Source: a virus. From it: DNA of 64,000 bases. Below the pieces are notes generated by a model. It saw only the letters and a program-made list of their open reading frames with translations, was not told where the DNA came from and ran no database searches. Each line of letters opens with the position of its first letter. The stretch's first letter is position 1. A program made the translations under genes and the position numbers. The stretch covers positions 1 to 64,000 of the IMG/VR virus record IMGVR_UViG_3300010885_076238; one strand, given 5' to 3'. Shown here in pieces: positions 8,951 to 17,499 of the stretch.

Positions 8951-10387
8951 TTGTTTTTTGTCGTCATAGCAATCAAAGCCAGATTTTGCATAGGGTATTT
9001 GAATTACTTTTAGATGATCTTGATTTGAAAAATACAACATAGCAACCCTTTCATAAAGAAAGGCTGCTTTTCTTTTGTCTTGACCGAAATCTACCTTATA
9101 GTCAAAATTGTATCCATATTTGCTATTTATATAATGAAAAATATCTCTAAATTTATAAATAAAATCAGCAAAAACAAATTTATGGCATATAAAGTTATTC
9201 GCCCAAAAAACATGCTTCCTTCTTATGGGTAGATTAAAAACCTCAGAAATCTCTCTAATATATTTTTCTATTCCTGGATGGTAATTTATAGAATAGTCAA
9301 ACCATTCTTTTCTTGCAAAATGACATGTAAATACACATCTTTCGTCTAGCTTGTCAACCATTTGTGGTAGTTTTTTGATATCTAAATTATATTTTTGTTT
9401 GTATCTATGAGTCATAACCCCAACGTATGATTCTTTGCAACGAAAAACATAATCTGTTAGATAAAATTTATTTTCTGCTATATCTTCTGTGTTTGGTATT
9501 GATAATTCTAATTTGCCTAAATCTAGCTTTTGTATAAAAGGTTCATTTTCCACCTTTTTAAGGGATTCTTCATTGTGCCCAAGAACAAAAACTTTTAATG
9601 AATTTTTTATATTTTTATTGCTTATGTCTTTTTTGAACCAAAAGTAAGGCTTAGGACACCCGCCCAGATGAACTATTGTGCTTTTTCTTTTCTTAAGTTC
9701 TTCATACAATAAATTTGGACTTTCTAACCTTAGATTAGGATTATATAAAGCATCATTGAATTCTCTTTCACAAAGAATAACATTAGAATTTTTACTTGCT
9801 TCTAATGCCCAATGAATTACTCCTTGATCCCACCACTTTATCAGATCTCTTAAGTGTTGTGATTTTGCAGCCTCCTTCGTTAAAAATAAATATTTTTTCA
9901 AAAAGTCAATATCTTTTTTTCTAGTTTTGCATATTCCAAGAACTCCTCCGTTTGGAGGATTTTTTAGACGCTCTTCAACAGGATAAATTTCATATAATTC
10001 TTTTTTATTGTTTATCTCTGCTCCAAAGAAATCTTTTATCGAAACTATATTTTTTTTCAATACTTCAAATAATTTATTTAATTTTTTATAAACAATTGTG
10101 TCTGAGTCTAACCACAAGGTATATTCGAATGGTGATCTAAAAATATAATCCGGTTTATTCCAGGTTTGCCACATGAATAGGCTTTTGGGAATTATTGGGT
10201 TTTCATATTTTATTAAATTAATTTTATTTTTTTTGCACCAATTAATTTCTTTTGATTCTAGTCCTATGTCAAAAACCAACAATGGAATGTTTGGATTTGT
10301 TTTTCTTAAGCTATGACTGAATAGTTGAAAAGCAGAAAAACAGATAGAATCTGTTGAAGTAACTATACCTTGGCTAACTTTTTTCAT
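8933..10387 (-). CDS. GT-A glycosyltransferase (GT8-like) with extra C-terminal domain
   Basis: The first 280 residues look like a GT8-type transferase, with LWLDSD (D94/D96), a 'PPNGGVLGI' block and a late HLGGCPKPYFW segment. About 200 further residues (YKQKYNL, HFARKEWFDYSINYHPGIEKY) form a second domain with no assignment. The ribosome-binding site is weak. It stands alone on the minus strand and ends in the HNH gene. The acceptor is unknown. Confidence 0.75.
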   Translation of the reverse strand: MKKVSQGIVTSTDSICFSAFQLFSHSLRKTNPNIPLLVFDIGLESKEINWCKKNKINLIKYENPIIPKSLFMWQTWNKPDYIFRSPFEYTLWLDSDTIVYKKLNKLFEVLKKNIVSIKDFFGAEINNKKELYEIYPVEERLKNPPNGGVLGICKTRKKDIDFLKKYLFLTKEAAKSQHLRDLIKWWDQGVIHWALEASKNSNVILCEREFNDALYNPNLRLESPNLLYEELKKRKSTIVHLGGCPKPYFWFKKDISNKNIKNSLKVFVLGHNEESLKKVENEPFIQKLDLGKLELSIPNTEDIAENKFYLTDYVFRCKESYVGVMTHRYKQKYNLDIKKLPQMVDKLDERCVFTCHFARKEWFDYSINYHPGIEKYIREISEVFNLPIRRKHVFWANNFICHKFVFADFIYKFRDIFHYINSKYGYNFDYKVDFGQDKRKAAFLYERVAMLYFSNQDHLKVIQIPYAKSGFDCYDDKKQLVFVC

Positions 10388-10426
10388 ATAACTTTTACCG
10401 AAGTTTGACTGTTATAATATAGTTTT

Positions 10427-11188
10427 TCAATTGTGTTTTCTTTTGTAAAATTTTACATGAATATCGATCCAGGCCTTATATCTGGATATTCTTGTGTGTC
10501 CGCTTTCATCTCCAAATTTTGAATTTGGCCTTCCATTAGAGCTGGAAACAAATGAATTAATTCCAGCTAATTTTCCATCAATAAATAAGCCACCTCCACT
10601 ATCCCCATGGGCAATTAGAAATTCCAAAGAAGTTGGGTTATTTTTACTCATATCACAAAACAAAATTGAATCTGTAACAAGCATTATCTTATTACTTCCT
10701 GCTCTTTTTTTATCATCACTTTTATGACTTCCGCTTTGTCCTGTTCCGGTCAAACCGTACCCAGCGATTCCGCAAATCTTATTATGTTCATCTTCTTTTT
10801 CATAGAGAATTGGGTAAAAATCCATCTCAATTTTTTCTTCAACATAGCATAATGCTAAATCTCCTGAACTCATCGTTTTGTTTTCGTCAAAATCTGGGTT
10901 TACTATCACCTCTTTTATTGTGTATTTTTTTTCTTTTATTATAAAATAAGGCTCTTCCATGCAATTGAGGACGTGTGCAGCAGATAAAATCCAATGCTCA
11001 GAAATTACAACGCCAGAACCAGAAGCAATGACTTTTTCATTCTTGAGCCGTCCTGATACTTTAACGACACATTTATATTTTTCTCCATATTGTATATAAT
11101 TTGAGTCAGGAACATCTGGCCTTATTGTTCCGCCATATAAATTACTACCAAATAATAAAGAAAAAATTAAAATTGTATTTTTAATCAT
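10427..11188 (-). CDS. Secreted trypsin-like serine protease (S1)
   Basis: A short signal peptide (residues about 1-20) precedes a chymotrypsin-fold domain. The triad is His72 (SAAH), Asp110 (GDLAL) and Ser197 (GDSGGG). The start follows AAAGGAG. At 253 residues the length is usual. Such exported S1 proteases are uncommon in phages. It may act in the periplasm or outside the cell, perhaps against host or competing surface proteins. Acquisition from a bacterial host is possible. Confidence 0.9.
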   Translation of the reverse strand: MIKNTILIFSLLFGSNLYGGTIRPDVPDSNYIQYGEKYKCVVKVSGRLKNEKVIASGSGVVISEHWILSAAHVLNCMEEPYFIIKEKKYTIKEVIVNPDFDENKTMSSGDLALCYVEEKIEMDFYPILYEKEDEHNKICGIAGYGLTGTGQSGSHKSDDKKRAGSNKIMLVTDSILFCDMSKNNPTSLEFLIAHGDSGGGLFIDGKLAGINSFVSSSNGRPNSKFGDESGHTRISRYKAWIDIHVKFYKRKHN

Positions 11189-11260
11189 AACACTCCTTTA
11201 TGTTAAAATCCTTGCTTATATTTAGTCTTTTAATACATAGATATGTAAAAAGGAGAAAAT

Positions 11261-11293
11261 ATGATTTTTTCATCTAAAAGGTTGGCAAAATGA
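11261..11293 (+). CDS. Leader mini-gene (MIFSSKRLAK)
   Basis: A ten-codon frame starts 5 bases after an excellent AAGGAG site, and its TGA overlaps the ATG of the 11290 gene (ATGA). That gene has no good site of its own, so translation of the mini-gene probably delivers ribosomes to it. It may be a coupling or attenuation leader rather than a functional peptide. Confidence 0.5.
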   Translation: MIFSSKRLAK

Positions 11294-11565
11294 AAAATAA
11301 AAGCGATCTTCCATTTGAAGAATTAAAAAAAGACAATGTTTTTATTCGCAAGTTTTCTGAAAATATCGACTCTCAGGAATTACATTGGCACAAAGATAGA
11401 GAAGATAGAATTGTCACCCCATTAAAAGAAACAGATTGGCTATTTCAAAGAGACAACCAACTCCCAGAGCCAATTATCGAAGGATTAAAAATAAAAGCAG
11501 GCGAATGGCATAGGGTTATAAAAGGAACTGGGGATTTAGAAATAAAGGTTAATAAATGTTATTGA
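11290..11565 (+). CDS. Small cupin-like conserved protein
   Basis: The 91-residue product carries ELHWHKDREDR near residue 35 and GEWHRVIKGTGDLEIKV at the end, a His pattern reminiscent of a single cupin barrel. It could bind a metal, but key residues cannot be assigned confidently. It is coupled to the mini-gene upstream (ATGA) and overlaps the next glycosyltransferase gene by 10 bases. Confidence 0.6.
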   Translation: MKNKSDLPFEELKKDNVFIRKFSENIDSQELHWHKDREDRIVTPLKETDWLFQRDNQLPEPIIEGLKIKAGEWHRVIKGTGDLEIKVNKCY

Positions 11566-12404
11566 CTTTATTTGTTCTTGCTTTTGGCAAGCCAAAACCT
11601 TTTCACTCTGTTATAATCAAAAATTGGAAAAAAATCCCAGATGTTAAGTTTGTATTAATTACAAATTATAGTGAATGTTGGCAAGAATTAGTGCAAGATC
11701 AGAAGCAATTTAAAATTGTTCAAATATCAATTGAATCTTTTTTTTCTTATTTTTTTAAATTTTTAGATTGTGATAATTTTAATAATTTTAGTGAAAAGTA
11801 TGGCAGTTTGTTTGATATTAAACGACATCCAATAAGTGGTTGGCTTGCTTGTACTTTAAGGCCTTGTCTATGTAGATTTATAAAGCCAGAAACTCTTTGG
11901 TGGGGATGGATCGACTGGGATGTTTTTATAGATAAAAAGAGTATTTCAGAATCACTAAATAGTAGTTCTTTTGATGCTTTTTACTTTCCAAAACAAGGTT
12001 GCCAATGGGAGCAATTCAAGGTTTTTAGATCTAATCTTCCGATAGACGAAATTTATCTAAAGACTCTTAATGAAAATCATTCAAAAAATATTTATTTGGG
12101 TCAACCCTTAGATGTTCATGTTATTTATAAAATTAGAAGTGAAGGTTTGTTTTCTCTTGATGATTCTTCTATAGAAGAATTTGCTGTTCATTGGGAATAT
12201 ACAAATAAACATAATTTGCCACATGTTCAAAAAAACGTACTACTAGACAGTAGTTATTGTAATTTATTAGATGAGAACAATACTTGTATTAAGTTTTTTA
12301 TGGCAGACATTCAAGGTAAAAAATATGGTCAAAATGAAGTGGATTTAATATTTGATAAAATTAATAATGATGGTTATTTTATTTTTAATTATAATAAAGA
12401 TTAA
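11556..12404 (+). CDS. Putative GT-A glycosyltransferase (DUF6625-like)
   Basis: The product begins with a Rossmann-like strand and carries WGWIDWDVF with D120/D122 in the place of a DxD motif, following a HPISGWLACTLRP segment. That order resembles family DUF6625 transferases. It lies immediately upstream of the TnpB-like remnant and starts inside the 3' end of the cupin-like gene. Substrate unknown. Confidence 0.65.
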   Translation: MLLTLFVLAFGKPKPFHSVIIKNWKKIPDVKFVLITNYSECWQELVQDQKQFKIVQISIESFFSYFFKFLDCDNFNNFSEKYGSLFDIKRHPISGWLACTLRPCLCRFIKPETLWWGWIDWDVFIDKKSISESLNSSSFDAFYFPKQGCQWEQFKVFRSNLPIDEIYLKTLNENHSKNIYLGQPLDVHVIYKIRSEGLFSLDDSSIEEFAVHWEYTNKHNLPHVQKNVLLDSSYCNLLDENNTCIKFFMADIQGKKYGQNEVDLIFDKINNDGYFIFNYNKD

Positions 12405-12532
12405 ATAACCTCCCATTTTAGAATTGCTTCTGGATCACTCAATCAAGCCAAAAGAACCGTAGGAACGTCGGGAATGGACCTGTGAAGACCTGAGAGCAAC
12501 AGAGGCTGAATCAGGAAGCCCAATCCCTTTAA
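12405..12532 (+). pseudogene. Decayed 3' end of a TnpB (IS200/IS605-type) gene
   Basis: Right after the glycosyltransferase stop, the same frame reads ...NQAKRTVGTSGMDL-stop, like the 'TVGTTG' motif close to the TnpB C-terminus. In another frame the next bases read TCEDLRATEAESGSP, and in the third RLNQEAQSL-stop, both like alternative TnpB tails. The pieces fit one TnpB C-terminus broken by frameshifts. No transposase or upstream TnpB domain remains. The identification is by eye from short motifs. Confidence 0.5.
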
Positions 12533-12549
12533 GGGCTTTGTAGTTCGTT
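12440..12549 (+). ncRNA. Candidate omega-RNA-like right end of an IS605/TnpB element
   Basis: In TnpB elements the gene's 3' end and transposon right end form the guide-RNA scaffold. Here GGAAGCCC at 12514-12521 begins a hairpin (AAGCCC with GGGCTT, 12516-12537) followed by GTAGTTC, resembling such right ends. If functional, the guide would be the bases just after about 12549. Whether it is transcribed is unknown. Confidence 0.35.
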
Positions 12550-12559
12550 TCTGATCGGA

Positions 12560-13330
12560 TTAAGGGTAGTATTCATTGGTGTTATAAGTAATCAAATTAT
12601 TATTAATTAAATGTTCAATTATATTATGATAGTCGTTTTCTATTCCAATATTTTTAATGACTTGATTAAAAAATGGCACCCTATCCTCAGAATGTCCAGA
12701 GCCAATATGTCTTAAAAATTGTGAAGGATATTCTTCAAACATCCAATCATCAATAACTGAAATCTTATTAATAAAATTGTTTAGATTGATGTACAACGAA
12801 TTTTGTTCCCAATTATGTAATAAATTATTTCTCGGATTATCGGTTTCAAACCATGTTTTAAACATCTCCCTACTACTAGAGTTGTTTTTAAATATATAAA
12901 AACCCGAGCAAGGCAATACCGAACTCCAGGGTTTGTCATTTAAGAATATTAGAGTAGCTTCATCAATTGAAACGCCATTGACTACTTTGGAATTTGCCAG
13001 ATAATTAGAAATACTTAAATTAATATCATAAAATATGCAATCACTATCGATATAGACTACATAATCATATTGGGGGTATTCATCAATAATTTTAATTGAT
13101 GATAATAATTTAGACCAGGCACAATATCTTAATTCATTTTTGGAAGAAAAACAATTATTGATAGGGTATTCATTTTCTAATCCAGGTCTTAAGTATAAAA
13201 AATCATAATTCATTTTTTTTGAATATGAATAATTTATTGCCGCGACCAAAGAATTATAATTTGAATTATTTAATATATTTGATAATCCCCTATTATCTGA
13301 CATTGAAATTAATATTTTTTTACTATTCAT
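12560..13330 (-). CDS. GT34-like glycosyltransferase
   Basis: The pattern YCAWSKLLSS - YDYVVYIDSDCIF (D95/D97) - CSGFYIFKN - WEQNSL matches galactosyl/mannosyltransferases of the GMA12/MNN10 (GT34) type. At 256 residues only the catalytic core is present, without a membrane anchor. A GGGGA sequence precedes the ATG. Its 3' end borders the TnpB-like remnant, so that insertion lies between two convergent transferase genes. Confidence 0.8.
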   Translation of the reverse strand: MNSKKILISMSDNRGLSNILNNSNYNSLVAAINYSYSKKMNYDFLYLRPGLENEYPINNCFSSKNELRYCAWSKLLSSIKIIDEYPQYDYVVYIDSDCIFYDINLSISNYLANSKVVNGVSIDEATLIFLNDKPWSSVLPCSGFYIFKNNSSSREMFKTWFETDNPRNNLLHNWEQNSLYINLNNFINKISVIDDWMFEEYPSQFLRHIGSGHSEDRVPFFNQVIKNIGIENDYHNIIEHLINNNLITYNTNEYYP

Positions 13331-13418
13331 TTTTCCCCACTTTTTACATATTTATATGTATTTGTGTGAATTTATTAATATAAAATCTTTTATAGGCTTG
13401 CCATAACTATATAACCAT

Positions 13419-13973
13419 GTGAAAGTTTACACTCCAAATAAAATAGATAATCCCAAGGTTATCCAAGCAATTTCTGCTTGGGGAGATATTCCCAATATTC
13501 TTCTAGACATAATTGAAAGATTCAACATTTCAAGAAGAAAATGCTTAGAATTTGGCGTTGAATTTGGCTATTCCACATCTGCATTGGCGAATTATTTTGA
13601 TCAAGTTTTAGGAGTAGACACTTTTGAGGGAGATGCTCATAGCGGACACAAAACAGATCATTTTGAAACAACTAAAAATAATCTGTTAGAATTCAAAAAT
13701 ATTAAACTAATTAAATCTCCGTATCAAGAATTTATTAAAAATAATAATGATTTTTATGATTTTGTACACATAGACATTGTGCACAACTATTTGGAAACTT
13801 TTGAGTGCGGAGATTGGTCTATAAATCATTCAAATTGTGTAATTTTTCATGATACGGAATCTTTTCCTGAAGTTAAAAAAGCCGTAGAAGACTTACAAAT
13901 CAAGTATAATTTAGAAGCTTTTAATTATGAAAATTCACATGGATTAGGAATTTTAGTTGGAAAATCTATATAA
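13419..13973 (+). CDS. Class I SAM-dependent methyltransferase (Methyltransf_24-like)
   Basis: CLEFGVEFGYST is the SAM-binding glycine-rich loop, VLGVDTFEG the acidic second strand and YDFVHIDIVHNY the fourth strand. The 184-residue size fits a minimal methyltransferase related to macrocin-O-methyltransferase or cephalosporin hydroxylase folds. It starts at GTG, because the nearby ATG is followed at once by a stop. In this context a sugar O-methylase is likely. Confidence 0.75.
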   Translation: MKVYTPNKIDNPKVIQAISAWGDIPNILLDIIERFNISRRKCLEFGVEFGYSTSALANYFDQVLGVDTFEGDAHSGHKTDHFETTKNNLLEFKNIKLIKSPYQEFIKNNNDFYDFVHIDIVHNYLETFECGDWSINHSNCVIFHDTESFPEVKKAVEDLQIKYNLEAFNYENSHGLGILVGKSI

Positions 13974-13991
13974 AATTATAAGAGGTGTTTT

Positions 13992-14591
13992 ATGAAATTT
14001 AAAGATTTTATTAATAAGAAAGAATCGTCCATGCATTTGGCCTCAGAAGTCATTGTTAGTAAAAATTTACAGTATCATATAGACAATAAAATTCCTCTTT
14101 CTGAAAATATTTTTCGTATTTATAGCAAAGCTTATTTTGATTTGATTAATGAAGCAAGAGATTTGTACGATAGAGATTTGCTTGAAGTTACCGACGAAGA
14201 CGCAGAATTATTAGAAACTGATCTTGGCAAGACGGCAGAATACAATGGAAAATTAGTTCATTTAGACGCTCCGAGACCAATAAAAGAAAAGCTAAATGAA
14301 GCTGACGTTGGTGGCAAAAAGGTAAAATTAAATAAGCCAATGAGAACTCCAGGTGGACCTAAGAAATTTAAGGTCTACGTAAAATCCGGAGACAGGGTAA
14401 AGTTGGTAAGATTTGGTGATTCTAAAAAATCAGGTCTTTCAATTAAAAATAATAATCCAAAAAGAGCAAAAAGCTTTAGAGCTAGACACAAATGCTCAGA
14501 GAAAAAAGACAGAACCACTCCTGGTTACTGGTCTTGTAATGTTTCGCGTTATGCAAAATCTTTAGGACTTAAAAGTGATCGTCCTTGGTAA
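13992..14591 (+). CDS. Prohead/virion-type protein with DUF5872-like C-terminus
   Basis: The N-terminal 100 residues are acidic and helical. The C-terminal 80 contain TPGGPKKFKVYVKSGDRVKLVRFGD, a basic linker, then FRARHKCSEKKDRTTPGYWSC. That is the conserved domain found in many T4-like and marine phage head or core proteins. Start follows AGAGGTG. It has no glycan role and is an island of virion function between glycosyltransferase genes. Confidence 0.7.
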   Translation: MKFKDFINKKESSMHLASEVIVSKNLQYHIDNKIPLSENIFRIYSKAYFDLINEARDLYDRDLLEVTDEDAELLETDLGKTAEYNGKLVHLDAPRPIKEKLNEADVGGKKVKLNKPMRTPGGPKKFKVYVKSGDRVKLVRFGDSKKSGLSIKNNNPKRAKSFRARHKCSEKKDRTTPGYWSCNVSRYAKSLGLKSDRPW

Positions 14592-14600
14592 ATCTTCTCC

Positions 14601-14629
14601 TTGCGTCTTCTTCTTTGTTCTGCTATAAT
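14601..14629 (+). promoter_or_regulatory. Sigma70-type promoter
   Basis: TTGCGT and TATAAT are separated by 17 bases, and TGC just before the -10 adds an extended -10. It sits 35 bases upstream of the 14665 gene. Confidence 0.75.
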
Positions 14630-14664
14630 TTTGAAGACTGAAGACCAATTCCAAGGAGAAATTA

Positions 14665-14847
14665 ATGTCTTTTAAAGAAAATATTCAAAAGCAATACGTC
14701 TATAAAAAAGACAATGAAAAATGGTCTTTTTATGATGAAAATAATAGACCAATTGGAATTGAATATCTAACAATAGAGAATGCCGTAGATGCCCTTTATC
14801 AGTATTTGGAATTGACTTCTACAAAAGAAGTTGGCCTTTCAAAATAA
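14665..14847 (+). CDS. Hypothetical 60-aa protein
   Basis: It has a strong AAGGAG site and its own promoter. The product has a small alternating beta pattern (WSFYDENNRPIGIEYLTIENAVDALYQYL) but no recognised family. Together with the DUF6899-like gene 10 bases downstream it forms a short operon. Confidence 0.7.
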   Translation: MSFKENIQKQYVYKKDNEKWSFYDENNRPIGIEYLTIENAVDALYQYLELTSTKEVGLSK

Positions 14848-14857
14848 GGATGTAAAT

Positions 14858-15211
14858 ATGCCATATATCAAACAAGATAGAAGAAAAGTCTTAAATGACT
14901 CTGTAAGTAAAATGGTTCTATCAATTAGAACCAATACATCAGAGAGTCCATTCACAAAAGAAGAAATTACAAACGAAGAATTTCTTTCTATTTGTGGCGA
15001 TATAAATTATTGTTTTTCTAGAGTTGTTTCTAAATTGATGCAAAATCCAAGTTATTCAAAAATAGCTATTATAACTGGCGTTCTGGAGAACATTAAACAA
15101 GAGTTTTATCGAAGAGTCGCAGAACCTTATGAAGATCTTAAAATAGAAGAAAATGAGGATATTTTAGAGTATTACGAAATTAATTCTTCTATAAGGGTGA
15201 AACCCAACTAA
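14858..15211 (+). CDS. DUF6899-like conserved phage protein
   Basis: I chose the ATG after TAAGGATG because the protein then begins MPYIKQDRRKVL, the usual start of this family, and it carries the family signature EFYRRVAEPYEDLKIEENED. The function of the family is not known to me. Alternative in-frame starts upstream would overlap the preceding gene. Confidence 0.75.
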   Translation: MPYIKQDRRKVLNDSVSKMVLSIRTNTSESPFTKEEITNEEFLSICGDINYCFSRVVSKLMQNPSYSKIAIITGVLENIKQEFYRRVAEPYEDLKIEENEDILEYYEINSSIRVKPN

Positions 15212-15217
15212 TTGCAT

Positions 15218-16462
15218 ATGTACGACCTAATTCTTTGTGTCCTTGCAACTACTAAAAACAATAGATTATCTATTTTTTCAAAAATAGGTTACAAAAAATC
15301 TAATAAATATAAGACAAAAATAATATATCTCGTTGATTCAGATGACAGACCAGATTTTATTGAAGGCGATTGGATTAATTATGGCCGTTTTTATTCAACT
15401 AGATTTCTTAAGTATTTAGAAGAAACTAAAGATGAATCAAGATGGTTTATGCAGGTCGATGACGACTCATGTACAGACCTAGATAATACAATTGATTTGC
15501 TTGATCATTCTTATGACTACAAAGACCCGGTGGTTGTTACTGGGTCTTTTTGTTATGTTTTAGATGTTCCAAGATATGTTGATCAAACTCAAAGTTCAAG
15601 GCCTTGTTTTTCTAACAACATAGATTCTAAGATGCAGCAAGTTTTAAAAGAAATGAAAATTGAAAACTTGTTTTTGGAAACTGATGATTTAAATCAATAT
15701 GAAACAATGCCATATGTTTGTAGAGGTTGGGAGCAAAGTGTCTTTTCATTAAAAGCATTAGATAGAATTAAGAACTACAATAGATTACAAGAATATGTTT
15801 CTAAGTGTGTTGAAATCAAACCTGATTTCGGTGATCAAGTTCCTTTTGTTTTGGCCAAAATAGCTAAAATTCCAATTTCTCAATGTTTCTTTCTTAGTCC
15901 CGCTCCTTCTGCGAGCGAATACACAGCAATCAATAAAAACGGTAGGTTTTCTCATATACATCATGTTTGTGAATCTTGGGATCAACTAGATTATTTTAAA
16001 GATATAATTGAAAATAATATTATTTTTAATTCTTCTGAGGATGTTGATAAATTCTTAGATAAAAAAATAGAAAATACAGAATGGTTTTTCTTTCACATCA
16101 TAAACAATAAGTTGCAATCAAGGTGCGTACTAAAACTCCTTGATCATGCCAAAATAAAGATTGTAAATATTAATATAGATTGTTTAGTTTCTTATTGTGC
16201 TGTTCCTGAGTTCGATCTAAGTTTTAATTATGAACAATATAATTTTGAAGATAAAGATTGGAATTTTAATTTAGAAGATGATTGTTTTGAAATTTCTAAT
16301 ACTTTTAATCAAAAACTTATTTTTAATAAAATCAAATATAAGTTATATGGGTCCAAAGTCAGTGAAAATGAGTTTTATTTATTGTCTAAAATCAATCCAA
16401 TAGATTCTGTTTATTGGCGACAAAAAAAGTTTTTAGATACAAATTTTACGAGAATTGAATGA
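15218..16462 (+). CDS. GT-A glycosyltransferase (GT31/fringe-like) with C-terminal extension
   Basis: WFMQVDDDSCTD places a DDD motif at 81-83, and VCRGWEQSVFSL and DFGDQVPF follow as in beta-galactosyl or fringe-type enzymes. Residues about 270-414 are a Phe/Asn-rich extension with no assignment. The ATG at 15218 is preferred over a TTG two codons earlier. The stop overlaps the helicase start (ATGA), an odd coupling of a sugar enzyme and a replication enzyme. Confidence 0.7.
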   Translation: MYDLILCVLATTKNNRLSIFSKIGYKKSNKYKTKIIYLVDSDDRPDFIEGDWINYGRFYSTRFLKYLEETKDESRWFMQVDDDSCTDLDNTIDLLDHSYDYKDPVVVTGSFCYVLDVPRYVDQTQSSRPCFSNNIDSKMQQVLKEMKIENLFLETDDLNQYETMPYVCRGWEQSVFSLKALDRIKNYNRLQEYVSKCVEIKPDFGDQVPFVLAKIAKIPISQCFFLSPAPSASEYTAINKNGRFSHIHHVCESWDQLDYFKDIIENNIIFNSSEDVDKFLDKKIENTEWFFFHIINNKLQSRCVLKLLDHAKIKIVNINIDCLVSYCAVPEFDLSFNYEQYNFEDKDWNFNLEDDCFEISNTFNQKLIFNKIKYKLYGSKVSENEFYLLSKINPIDSVYWRQKKFLDTNFTRIE

Positions 16463-17499
16463 AACTCACAGAAGAACAAAAATCTGTAATAAGACAAGTA
16501 TCTAAATTTGATAAAAAAGTCTATAAAATTGGCGGATTGGCTGGGACGGGCAAGTCTGTTCTTGTAAGAAATTTAATGGAGCTTTTCCCTAATTTTGCAG
16601 CTTGTGCCTACACCGGCAAGGCAGCGAATGTTCTTAGAAAAAAGGGAGTTTGGAATGCAACAACTATTCATAGCTTAATCTACAAGGCTAGCGAAGACGA
16701 TGAGGGTAATGTCCACTTTTCTTTAGCAGGGAATATTGATTATGATGGCGTGATTGTTGATGAAGCTTCTATGGTTAGTGAAGATATTTATAAAGACCTG
16801 TTGTCTTTTGGTAGGCCGGTTATATTTGTTGGTGATCATGGTCAATTAGAGCCAATAGGCGATAAGTTTAATTTGATGAAAGAGCCTGATTTTACTTTAG
16901 AAGAAATTCACAGGAATGCGGGAGAAATTGCTCATTTCGCTGAGTTTGTCAGAAAGGGATACAAGCCCAGCTCTTGGCAACATAGATCTGGATCTAGCGA
17001 TAAGATTAAATTTTTAAGTAAGTCTGTTTATAAAGAAATGGTCACTGAAGTTGATCAAATTATTTGTGCTTTCAATAAAACAAGAACAGAAATAAATCGT
17101 TTTGTTAGACAAAAAATGGAAATGAATGCAGATTTTCCTCAGATAGGAGACAAGGTTATTTGTCTGAGAAATAATTCTGGCAAGGGCATTTTTAATGGAA
17201 TGCAAGGAAATATAGGTTGGTTTTATGATAAAAATTTTATTCAATTTGTTTCTGAAGATCATTGCGTTGATATCTCCATAGACTTAAACTCTTTTAATCA
17301 AGCAAAATATGAATTTGATTTTGATAAGGATAGTCCTAATCCTTTTGATTACGCATATGCTATAACATGTCATAAATGCCAAGGAGATGAGTTCAATAAG
17401 ATTCTAGTTTTAGAACAAAAATGCGATTTGTGGTCTCATCAAAGATGGGCCTACACGGCGGCGAGTAGAGCAAAAGAAAAAATTTACTGGGTTTATTAA
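16459..17499 (+). CDS. Dda/RecD-like SF1 DNA helicase
   Basis: Walker A GLAGTGKS is at 26-33, AYTGKAA (motif Ia) at 50-56, Walker B VDEAS at 100-104, GDHGQLEPIG is motif III, and the C-terminal UvrD_C_2-like block YAITCHKCQGDEF and AASRAKE is motif V/VI. At 346 residues it is close to the short phage Dda form. It likely unwinds 5'-3' in replication or repair. Confidence 0.93.
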   Translation: MKLTEEQKSVIRQVSKFDKKVYKIGGLAGTGKSVLVRNLMELFPNFAACAYTGKAANVLRKKGVWNATTIHSLIYKASEDDEGNVHFSLAGNIDYDGVIVDEASMVSEDIYKDLLSFGRPVIFVGDHGQLEPIGDKFNLMKEPDFTLEEIHRNAGEIAHFAEFVRKGYKPSSWQHRSGSSDKIKFLSKSVYKEMVTEVDQIICAFNKTRTEINRFVRQKMEMNADFPQIGDKVICLRNNSGKGIFNGMQGNIGWFYDKNFIQFVSEDHCVDISIDLNSFNQAKYEFDFDKDSPNPFDYAYAITCHKCQGDEFNKILVLEQKCDLWSHQRWAYTAASRAKEKIYWVY

